DNA of 18,452 nucleotides from Bacillota bacterium (GTDB lineage: Bacteria > Bacillota > Clostridia > Christensenellales > Aristaeellaceae): NCBI GenBank assembly GCA_023395615.1, contig JAEWYP010000025.1, positions 1 to 18,452 on the forward strand, in the 5' to 3' direction. Below, in pieces: positions 12,638 through 18,452 of this stretch. The notes under the pieces are model-generated. The model was not told where the DNA came from and did no database searches. It saw only the letters and a program-made list of their open reading frames with translations. Position numbers and translations under genes: made by a program. Positions within the stretch are counted from its first letter, which is position 1. Every line of letters starts with the position of its first letter.

Positions 12638-14859
12638 CCCACTGTCGCCTCCAGCCGCGCCTTCAGCGTCGTGTAGCGGCGCACTACGTGGTTGTTCGCC
12701 ACCATCTGGGCAATCACGTCCTCCCGCCCCACCAGCACCACCAGCCTGCGCGCGCGGGTGAGCGCCGTATACAGCAGGTTACGCGCCATCAGCATCGGCG
12801 GCCCGCCCACCACGGGCATCACCACCGCTGGGAACTCGCAGCCCTGGCTTTTATGCACCGTCAGGCAATAGGCCAGTTCCAGCGCGTCCAGCTGCTGCTT
12901 CTGGTAGGTCACATACCGTTCGTCGTCAAAGCACACGGTCAGCATATGCTCCGCCGGGTCGATGGTTTCCACATATCCCACGTCGCCGTTGAACACGCCC
13001 GCCCCTTCCTCGCTCCCCGTCGCTGTTTTCCGCGTGTACGCCAGCTGATAATCATTCTTGGTCTGGATTACCTTATCCCCCACGCGAAACTCCGTCTCCC
13101 CGTGCAGCAGCGTTTCCACCCCCGGTCTTTCGGGGTTCAGCGCCGCCTGCAGCAGGCGGTTCAGGTTCAGGCTGCCGCAGTCCCCTTTTTTCGTCGGGCT
13201 TAGCACCTGGATAGCGCGTACCGACTCGCGCTGCCATTCCGCCCGGGAAAAGCCCAGGTATTTGGGCAGCCGCGTTTGCAGCAGCGTACAGATGGTTCGC
13301 GCCGCCTCGCTCTGCGAGGTCTGGCGTTCAAAGAAGAAATCGGCTCCCCTGCGGTTGAGCGTCGGCATCTGCCCCTCGTTAATCTTATGCGCATTCACAA
13401 CGATCATGCTGCTCTCGTCCTGGCGGAAGATGTCCGTGAGGCGCACACTTGGTACCACTCCACTTTGCAGCAGATCGCGCAGCACGTTACCCGCACCCAC
13501 GCTTGGCAATTGATCAGCATCCCCCACCAGAATCAGGCGCGTGCCCGGCAGCACTGCGCGCAGCAGCCCGCGCATCAGCGCCGCGTCCACCATGCTCATC
13601 TCATCCACAATCAGGCAATCCGTTTCCAACGGATAATTCTCGTCGCGGGCAAAAACGTTCTCCTCGCCGCCGTATTCCAGCATCCGGTGGATGGTTTTCG
13701 CATCCTCCCCCGTCGCCTCGGTCATGCGTTTGGCCGCGCGGCCCGTGGGAGCGCACAGCAGAATGTCGTTATCATCTTTCAGCAGTTTTAAGATGCAGCG
13801 GATAATCGTGGTTTTGCCGGTGCCCGGCCCGCCGGTGATAATCAGCACTCCCTCTTCCACCGCGCTTTGCACCGCCTGCCGCTGGCGGGTGCTCAGGCTG
13901 AGCTCCAGCTCTTTCTCCAGCGCCGCGATCCGTTCGGGCAGGCCCGTCACCTTTTTATAAGGCCGCGCCTCCATCAGGTAATGCAGGCGTTCCGCAATCT
14001 CGCTTTCCGCCTGAAAGTAAAAAGGCAGGCACAGGCAATTTTCCTCCTGATCCGGCAGGCGGAACGCGACGATCATTTTCGTCAGCAGCGCCTGCGTGAT
14101 CTGGTTTTCCACAAGTTCGTCTTCCACGTGCAGCATTCGCACGGCCCCCTGCGCCAGCACGGATTTGGGCAGGTAGGTGTGCCCCCCGCCAACCGCCGCT
14201 TCGCTGAGCAGATAATACAGCGCTGAGCGCACGCGAAACTCGCTGTGCGGATCCACCCCCATCGACAGGGCGATACGGTCTGCCGTCAGAAACCCCACGC
14301 CGTCGATGTCCGTCACCAGCCGGTACGGGTTCTGTCGGATCAGCTCCACGGCGCTTTCGCCGTAATACTTTGCGATTTTCGTGGCCAGATTGGGGCTTAA
14401 TCCATAATTCTGTAAAAATAGCATCACACGGCGAACGCTCATCTGCTCGGCAAAGCTTTCCAGAATCATCGCGGCTTTCTTGGGGCCGATGCCGCTCACC
14501 TCGGTTAATCGTTCCGGGTGCTCGTCAAGCACACTCATGGCGTCCATACCAAAGTGCCGAACGATCAGTTTCGCCGTGGACGGGCCGATGCCGCGGATCA
14601 GGCCGGAACCCAGATATTTCTCCACCGCCGCCGTGGAGTCCGGCGGGGTGATCTCGCAGGTTTTCGCGTTAAACTGCCTGCCATACACCGGGTGTTCGCT
14701 CCACTCGCCCTGAAACGTGACGTTCTCTCCGGAGGAAAGTTCCGGCATGGCGCCCACCACTGTTTGCTGCCCGCGACCTACGGCAACGCGGAGCACGGTA
14801 TATCCGTTCTCCTCGTTGCGAAAAGTGGTATCCAGCACAGTCGCCGTCAGTTGTTCCAT
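12634..14859 (-). CDS. recD2: RecD2-family ATP-dependent DNA helicase
   Basis: A 741-residue SF1B helicase of the RecD2 (RecD-like, RecBC-independent) type, moving 5'-3' on single-stranded DNA. It has an N-terminal OB-like segment starting MEQLTATVLDTTFRNEENGYTVL, then helix-hairpin-helix repeats (SGLIRGIGPSTAKL near 85-98 and VSGIGPKKAA near 121-130). Helicase motifs: Walker A GGPGTGKT (343-350), Ia CAPTGRAAKRM (369-379), Walker B CLIVDEMSM (415-423), motif III LILVGDADQLPSVG, a C-terminal TVHKSQGCEFPAVV and motif VI YTALTRARRLVVLVG. The ATG at 14857-14859 follows GGGGGAG; the frame is open upstream but without the family sequence. Length is normal for the family. The gene overlaps comF by 4 bp. 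Confidence 0.96.
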   Translation of the reverse strand: MEQLTATVLDTTFRNEENGYTVLRVAVGRGQQTVVGAMPELSSGENVTFQGEWSEHPVYGRQFNAKTCEITPPDSTAAVEKYLGSGLIRGIGPSTAKLIVRHFGMDAMSVLDEHPERLTEVSGIGPKKAAMILESFAEQMSVRRVMLFLQNYGLSPNLATKIAKYYGESAVELIRQNPYRLVTDIDGVGFLTADRIALSMGVDPHSEFRVRSALYYLLSEAAVGGGHTYLPKSVLAQGAVRMLHVEDELVENQITQALLTKMIVAFRLPDQEENCLCLPFYFQAESEIAERLHYLMEARPYKKVTGLPERIAALEKELELSLSTRQRQAVQSAVEEGVLIITGGPGTGKTTIIRCILKLLKDDNDILLCAPTGRAAKRMTEATGEDAKTIHRMLEYGGEENVFARDENYPLETDCLIVDEMSMVDAALMRGLLRAVLPGTRLILVGDADQLPSVGAGNVLRDLLQSGVVPSVRLTDIFRQDESSMIVVNAHKINEGQMPTLNRRGADFFFERQTSQSEAARTICTLLQTRLPKYLGFSRAEWQRESVRAIQVLSPTKKGDCGSLNLNRLLQAALNPERPGVETLLHGETEFRVGDKVIQTKNDYQLAYTRKTATGSEEGAGVFNGDVGYVETIDPAEHMLTVCFDDERYVTYQKQQLDALELAYCLTVHKSQGCEFPAVVMPVVGGPPMLMARNLLYTALTRARRLVVLVGREDVIAQMVANNHVVRRYTTLKARLEATVG

Positions 14860-14881
14860 TCGCTCTCCCCCGTTCCCAAGG

Positions 14882-14911
14882 ATTATAGCACGAACGTTCC
14901 CCCCGGCACAA
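14882..14911 (-). promoter_or_regulatory. Extended -10 promoter of recD2-comF
   Basis: On the minus strand TATAAT (14882-14887) is preceded by TGC, an extended -10. A weak -35 TTGTGC (14906-14911) lies 18 bp upstream. The leader would be only about 16 nt. Confidence 0.6.
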
Positions 14912-14972
14912 CGCCGCAAGCCGGTACACGTACTCCATTGCTTATTCCCCTGCACAATGGGAAAATTCATAG

Positions 14973-15001
14973 TTGTAACAGGAGGCGGAAACGATTATAA
15001 T
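14973..15001 (+). promoter_or_regulatory. Promoter for the peptidoglycan-binding protein gene
   Basis: TTGTAA (14973-14978), a 17-bp spacer and TATAAT (14996-15001), one of the best sigma-A-type matches in the window. It is divergent from the recD2 promoter. Transcription would start near 15008, about 230 nt before the ATG, leaving an unusually long leader. Confidence 0.7.
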
Positions 15002-15073
15002 AGAAAAGAACCTTGTTCTGACGTCCCAAAAAGCGAACCGATCCGCTTTTCAGCGTGATTTCCCGCGTACGCC

Positions 15074-15095
15074 GGAAAAAAGTCAACTTTTTTCC
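15074..15095 (+). terminator. Leader hairpin (A-tract/T-tract stem), possible attenuator
   Basis: GGAAAAAAGT (15074-15083) and ACTTTTTTCC (15086-15095) are exact complements two bases apart, giving a stem with a T-rich 3' arm about 70 nt into the leader. A second, overlapping inverted repeat, TTCCA (15092-15096) with TGGAA (15103-15107), competes for the same bases. The arrangement could be an attenuator or a bidirectional insulator; no ligand-binding fold is recognised. Confidence 0.4.
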
Positions 15096-15196
15096 AATCG
15101 AATGGAATAAACCTTGTTTTACAAACGTTAACTGTTTGAATGCTCCCCGATTGACCCATACAGGTGAGTTCCCGTAACGGAACCGCCTTCGCGACC

Positions 15197-15210
15197 CCTG
15201 GCATGCCAGG
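15197..15210. repeat. Perfect 14-bp palindrome upstream of peptidoglycan-binding protein gene
   Basis: CCTGGCATGCCAGG equals its own reverse complement. It lies 30 bp before the ATG, inside the leader and just upstream of the AAGGAGG ribosome site. It could be a repressor operator or an RNA dyad. The region from 15108 to 15196 shows only a weak GTTCC/GGAAC repeat. Confidence 0.45.
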
Positions 15211-15240
15211 AAACGAAACATCATCAAGGAGGCTTGCCCC

Positions 15241-15804
15241 ATGCGACAAACGAAACTGCGGTTCCTCTCCGCGCTGCTCGCGCTGGTACTGGTGCTTAGC
15301 GTCAGCTTCTCCGCGATGGCAAAGTATTCCACCATCCCCTTCGGAACGGAAAGCAGCGATGTAACCTCACTGCAAAAGGCGTTGAAATCCAAGGGGTATT
15401 ACAAAGGAGAAGTGGACGGCAAGTTCGGCCAGTCCACCCGTTCCGCTGTGTACCGCTACCAGAAAGCCGTTGGCATTACCGCCGACGGTAAAGCAGGCAA
15501 CATGACGCTTACGGCGCTGTACGACGGTTTGTCCGCAGCCAACAACATCGACAGTAAAAAAGCGCACGGCCTGGTGATGAAGAATAGTAAGACGCTGTAT
15601 TACGGCTGCCGTGGCGATAGCGTGAAAAGCCTGCAAAAGATGCTGAAAAAGGCCGGCTTCTTCAAAGGCACCGCCGACGGGAAATACGGAGATCTGACCC
15701 TGTCGGCCGTTAAACGGTTCCAGTGGTCGGTCGGTTTAAGCGGCGATGGGCTGGCCGGCACCAAAACGCTGGATGCGCTTAAAAAAGCGACGAAAGCAAA
15801 GTAA
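15241..15804 (+). CDS. Secreted protein with two peptidoglycan-binding (PG_binding_1) repeats
   Basis: A 187-residue protein with a signal peptide (basic MRQTKLR, hydrophobic 9-22, AMA cleavage site at about 27/28). Two PG_binding_1 repeats follow. Repeat one (about 34-94) contains GTESSDVTSLQKALKSKGYY, VDGKFGQSTRSAVYRYQKA and ADGKAG. Repeat two (about 122-180) contains GCRGDSVKSLQKMLKKAGFF, DGKYGDLTLSAVKRFQ and GDGLAG. No hydrolase or transpeptidase domain is present, so it is a wall-binding module only, perhaps a wall-associated or spore-coat-type factor. ATG 15241 follows AAGGAGG. It is a single-gene unit with its own promoter, a long leader and a strong terminator directly after. Confidence 0.9.
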   Translation: MRQTKLRFLSALLALVLVLSVSFSAMAKYSTIPFGTESSDVTSLQKALKSKGYYKGEVDGKFGQSTRSAVYRYQKAVGITADGKAGNMTLTALYDGLSAANNIDSKKAHGLVMKNSKTLYYGCRGDSVKSLQKMLKKAGFFKGTADGKYGDLTLSAVKRFQWSVGLSGDGLAGTKTLDALKKATKAK

Positions 15805-15829
15805 TAAAGCATTTGAATACTTTGCGGCT

Positions 15830-15866
15830 AAAAGCGCCCGTTTCCCGTGGGGAAGCGGGCGCTTTT
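15830..15866. terminator. Strong bidirectional terminator
   Basis: AAAAGCGCCCG (15830-15840) pairs exactly with CGGGCGCTTTT (15856-15866), with an inner TTCCC/GGGAA stem. The A-run and T-run flanks allow termination in both directions. It serves the peptidoglycan-binding gene on the plus strand and the convergent unknown gene on the minus strand. Confidence 0.9.
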
Positions 15867-15936
15867 GATTGTGAAAAAAGTGGGCTTCGGCCCACTGAAC
15901 CCATCAGAAAATGTCGGTCATTCGGCAGGAAACGGT

Positions 15937-16455
15937 TCATTCTCCCAAAACGTCAGGCGGCAGGTTCGCTTCCTTCAGCCACGCAGCGTACCGCTCTTTG
16001 GGGTAAATTTTCCGGATCATCTGAATGATAAACACATACTGTTCTTCGGTGAAAAAATCCCTGTATTTCTGATAAAGCACCCGCAGGGCAGCCAGACTCT
16101 CCGCATGCAGAGCATAGTCGTTTAACTTGGTAAAGTTAGCGGAGAACGGCGTGAGGCAGTCAAACGCCAGCCCCATCACATCGTCGGCCATCCACTCCAT
16201 GTCCTTAAGCTTCAGCCGGCGGGTGCTGTAATCATCCAGCACAACACACATACTGCCGCCCGTGGCGCGGCTGACGCCCGCGAACAGATCGTGGTCAATC
16301 GTTTCCTTCAATTCCTGAAACGTCTGGCGATACGGGGCGTACTCCATCACCTCACGGGCAATTTCAGCGGCAATCGGCGACGAAGAGAGGAGCATTGTGC
16401 CAAGCCACGGGTTCAGTACCCGTTCCACATCCTTCACGTCCACAGGAATGGCCAC
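15937..16455 (-). CDS. Unrecognised 172-residue protein next to the origin region
   Basis: I do not recognise this protein. It looks soluble and mostly helical. It starts (M)AIPVDVKDVERVLNPWLG and contains an AREVMEYAPYRQTFQELKETIDHD segment, a central ATGGSMCVVLDDYSTRRLKLKD, and a C-terminal half rich in aromatic and charged helices ending LPPDVLGE. No signal peptide or membrane segment is seen. The GTG at 16453-16455 follows a GGGGGG run at about 8 nt; a TTG at 16513-16515 would add 20 residues but has a poor site. It is transcribed away from dnaA and ends at the shared terminator. Its composition and long clean frame support it being real. Function is unknown. Confidence 0.7.
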   Translation of the reverse strand: MAIPVDVKDVERVLNPWLGTMLLSSSPIAAEIAREVMEYAPYRQTFQELKETIDHDLFAGVSRATGGSMCVVLDDYSTRRLKLKDMEWMADDVMGLAFDCLTPFSANFTKLNDYALHAESLAALRVLYQKYRDFFTEEQYVFIIQMIRKIYPKERYAAWLKEANLPPDVLGE

Positions 16456-16570
16456 GTACGTTTCCCCCCATCGCCAGCTTTGATTTTCTGGGTCTGTCCG
16501 CTCCCGGAGCGGCAACCTGATACCCTATCATTCTACAATTCCGTTACTTTTCCCTTGTGTGCCTTCACAA

Positions 16571-16899
16571 ATTCATCACATTTCAACAGCACGTTTCTCT
16601 AAAACCCTGATATGAAAGGGTTTATCGAATTCATAAAAAAGTTATATTCATCCTTTTTGCATATTTATTCATCGTAATTGCCAGTTTTTATCTTTCTTTG
16701 TTGCATTTTCCCTTCCAAACCCGATTGATTGCGTTCCAGGATTTCCACACTACTACCGATGGTAGAGCAGGTTTTCAACATTCGTTTTCCTATTCATTTT
16801 CTTTCCACATCGTCCCGCTTGTCAAACGTAACGGATTCTGTTATGATAAAGCCCGACATGGAAAAACCCCTAACAAATCCAAACGTCAGGTTTTCCACA
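16571..16899 (+). other. Origin-like region (oriC candidate): AT-rich tract and variant DnaA boxes
   Basis: The 530 bp between the unknown gene and dnaA contain no gene. At 16596-16710 the DNA is strongly AT-rich, with ATTCATC at 16571, 16646 and 16667 and a 7-bp inverted repeat (16602-16608 with 16617-16623). Downstream are DnaA-box-like 9-mers, all in one orientation: ATTTCCACA (16741-16749), TTTTCAACA (16772-16780), CTTTCCACA (16801-16809) and TTTTCCACA (16891-16899). The last matches the TTATCCACA consensus at 8 of 9 positions, the others at 7. Spacings are 31, 29 and 90 bp, close to multiples of three helical turns. I found no exact TTATCCACA. A dnaA promoter lies among the boxes, fitting origin function and autoregulation, though neither is proven. 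Confidence 0.6.
16819..16847 (+). promoter_or_regulatory. Promoter of dnaA
   Basis: TTGTCA (16819-16824), a 17-bp spacer and TATGAT (16842-16847), each one base from consensus. It starts near 16854 and gives a leader of about 130 nt. DnaA-like boxes at 16801-16809, just upstream, and 16891-16899, in the leader, flank it, as expected for DnaA autoregulation. Confidence 0.7.
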
Positions 16900-16985
16900 T
16901 TGGCGACGGTCTTCGGGTGTCTCCTGCAACGGTCGCCGGTTCAATTTGGATTGCATAATATACACTTTGGAAGGGTTGACGCGTC

Positions 16986-18314
16986 TTGTTGAATGCGGAA
17001 GAAATCTGGAGCAATGCCTGTAAGATTTTAAAGGAGGATATGAATAACGTTTCCTACGAAACGTGGATCAAGTCCGCCCTGAAACCTTACGCCGTCATTG
17101 ACAACAGCTTTCTTCTGGAGTGCGTAAACGCTTTGATGCGTGATTTTGGCGTGGACCGGTACCAGACGAAAATCCAAAACGCCGTAGCCACCGCGGCCGG
17201 GCACGCCCTGACCGTGGAAATTTTAAACCACGACGAGCTGCTTTCCCGCAAGACCGAGCTGGAAGCCAAGCAGGCCGACGTGAACCCCTGCCTGCTCAAC
17301 CCGAAATACACGTTTGACACTTTCGTGGTCGGCGCGGGCAACCGTTTCGCGCATGCCGTATCCCTCGCCGTAGCGGAAGTGCCCGCCAAGGCGTATAACC
17401 CGCTTTTTATTTATGGCGGCGTGGGGCTGGGCAAAACGCACCTGATGCACGCCATCGGCCACTACGCACACGAGCTATACCCGGAAATGAAAATCTTATA
17501 CATCACCAGCGAGGATTTTACCAACCAGCTGATCATGGCCATGCAGAACAATACCAACCAGCAGTTCCGTGACCGCTTCCGCACCGTGGACCTGCTGATG
17601 GTGGACGATATCCAGTTTATCGCGGGCAAGCACAGCACAGAAGAAGAGTTTTTCCACACCTTCAACCACCTGCGCGAAGCGGGCAAGCAGATTGTGGTTA
17701 CCTCCGATAAGCCGCCCAAGGAGATTAACAAGCTGGAAGAGCGCCTTTGCAGCCGCTTTGAGGGCGGGCTGCTGGCGGATATTCAGCGCCCGGATTTTGA
17801 AACCCGGCTGGCTATCCTGCGCAAGAAGGCGGAGTACGATCACCTGCTGATCGGCGACGACATCCTGTCCCTGATCGCCGAAAAGGTAGATACCAACGTG
17901 CGCGAGCTGGAAGGGTCGCTAACCCGCCTGACTGCCTACAGCTCCCTCACCCGCCGCCAGATCGACATGCAGCTGGCGCGCGAGGCCCTGCGCGAGCTGT
18001 TTAACCACAGCGAGTCCCGCCGCGTCACCGCAGACGGCATTCAGGAAGCGGTCGCCACCTATTACGGCATCACGATTGACGACTTAAAAAGCCCGCGCCG
18101 CAACCACGAGGTGACCGTACCCCGGCAGATCGCCATGTACCTCACCCGCGAAATGCTGGGCCTGAGCCTGACCAAGATTGGCGACGCGTTCGGCGGCCGC
18201 CATTACACCACCGTGATGAGCTCCATCGACAAAGTGGAGGAATCGATAAAGCAATCCCCCAGCCTCGCCAGTCTGCTGGACGACGTGCGCAGGCTGATTA
18301 AAGACGGAAAATAA
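16986..18314 (+). CDS. dnaA: Chromosomal replication initiator protein DnaA, with altered recognition motif
   Basis: A 442-residue DnaA, which binds DnaA boxes and opens the origin as an ATP-dependent filament. Domain I (about 1-85) has the W-containing start and VSYETWIKS. The linker is short (~20 residues). Domain III begins at NPKYTFDTFVVGAGNRFA (106-123), with Walker A GGVGLGKT (144-151), Walker B LLMVDDIQF (203-211), sensor 1 VVTSDKPP, the arginine-finger region RLCSRF (R257) and sensor 2 NVRELEGSL. Domain IV retains RRNHEVTVPRQIAMYL, but its recognition motif reads GGRHYTTV (403-410) where GGRDHTTV is expected, and SLTKIG replaces the common SLPKIG. TTG 16986 (or the adjacent TTG) is the start, behind GGAAGGG. 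dnaN does not follow. Confidence 0.96.
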   Translation: MLNAEEIWSNACKILKEDMNNVSYETWIKSALKPYAVIDNSFLLECVNALMRDFGVDRYQTKIQNAVATAAGHALTVEILNHDELLSRKTELEAKQADVNPCLLNPKYTFDTFVVGAGNRFAHAVSLAVAEVPAKAYNPLFIYGGVGLGKTHLMHAIGHYAHELYPEMKILYITSEDFTNQLIMAMQNNTNQQFRDRFRTVDLLMVDDIQFIAGKHSTEEEFFHTFNHLREAGKQIVVTSDKPPKEINKLEERLCSRFEGGLLADIQRPDFETRLAILRKKAEYDHLLIGDDILSLIAEKVDTNVRELEGSLTRLTAYSSLTRRQIDMQLAREALRELFNHSESRRVTADGIQEAVATYYGITIDDLKSPRRNHEVTVPRQIAMYLTREMLGLSLTKIGDAFGGRHYTTVMSSIDKVEESIKQSPSLASLLDDVRRLIKDGK

Positions 18315-18351
18315 CCCTGCATTGACGAACCGAACGGAGGAAGCCGACAGC

Positions 18352-18452
18352 GTGAGCGCCGATTGGATCACCCTGACGCCGGAAAACCTTGCCGATGAAC
18401 ATCTGTGCTGCATCATCCGCACCAAAAAGTTGCACCCGGGGGTGGAGGCCAA
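18352..18452 (+). CDS. GNAT-type acetyltransferase, N-terminus only (YoaP-like, tentative)
   Basis: The first 33 codons of a gene cut by the window edge. It starts at GTG 18352 behind GGAGG, 37 bp after dnaA. The visible residues (WITLTPENLADEHLCCIIRTKK and on) match the start I recall for YoaP-like GNAT N-acetyltransferases, which typically begin with ITLTPEN and a following EHICC-type segment. The catalytic acetyl-CoA-binding motif lies outside the window, so function is provisional. The sequence is not the start of DnaN, the usual downstream partner of dnaA. The short gap suggests possible cotranscription with dnaA. Confidence 0.6.
   Translation, partial: MSADWITLTPENLADEHLCCIIRTKKLHPGVEA

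Noticed and set aside
14860..14970. N-terminal extension of RecD2 (37 codons)
   Set aside because: It covers the extended -10 promoter at 14882-14911, and the residues do not resemble RecD2.
15130..15240. A c-di-AMP (ydaO) or c-di-GMP riboswitch in the leader of the wall-binding protein gene
   Set aside because: The conserved core sequences of these classes, as I remember them, are not present.
16954..16964. A dnaA promoter with its -10 at CATAATATACA
   Set aside because: No -35 lies at suitable spacing, and the transcript would start on or after the ribosome site. TTGTCA-17-TATGAT at 16819-16847 is far better.

Overview
The window looks like chromosomal DNA from a Gram-positive Clostridia-type Firmicute, probably an uncultured gut lineage in or near Christensenellales/Oscillospirales. 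The evidence is strong AGGAGG-type ribosome sites, frequent GTG and TTG starts, fairly high GC coding sequence, and family content: RecD2 with ComF, a DUF4364 protein, a DUF3842 protein, a CUT1 sugar ABC transporter without its own ATPase, and a Firmicute-type DnaA. The phylum is firm; the finer placement is a guess. I see no rRNA, tRNA, CRISPR array, insertion sequence or prophage.

Region 1 (1-3884, minus strand) is a carbohydrate uptake operon. Its order is solute-binding protein, two CUT1 permeases, then a GH35 beta-galactosidase cut off by the window edge. It starts from a clear promoter (3935-3963), and a terminator-like hairpin follows the binding-protein gene. Region 2 (3885-5615) is a divergent sensor histidine kinase with no response regulator beside it. 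The shared intergenic region carries an inverted repeat between the two outward promoters, a plausible operator.

Region 3 (5616-9439, plus strand) holds an ECF-transporter S component and then a tight run of genes: a two-domain protein with a uridine-kinase-like P-loop domain, a DUF3842 protein, an Mrp/NBP35 ATPase with an N-terminal Cys cluster, and a C_GCAxxG_C_C redox protein. The run ends at a strong bidirectional terminator shared with the convergent thymidine kinase gene.

Region 4 (9566-14859, minus strand) contains thymidine kinase, a structured non-coding stretch, a DUF4364 protein, a histidine-less HPr-like protein, ComF and RecD2. comF overlaps recD2 by 4 bp. Region 5 (14860-15804) is a secreted protein with two peptidoglycan-binding repeats behind a leader of about 230 nt.

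Region 6 (15937-18452) is the most interesting part. A replication-origin-like region with AT-rich DNA and variant DnaA boxes (TTTCCACA core) lies upstream of dnaA. The DnaA protein has the usual AAA+ machinery, but its DNA-recognition motif reads GGRHYTTV instead of the near-universal GGRDHTTV. The gene after dnaA is a GNAT-like acetyltransferase rather than dnaN, and rpmH is not upstream. Altered recognition residues, non-canonical boxes and broken synteny together make this locus worth checking as a diverged initiator/origin pair or a second dnaA.
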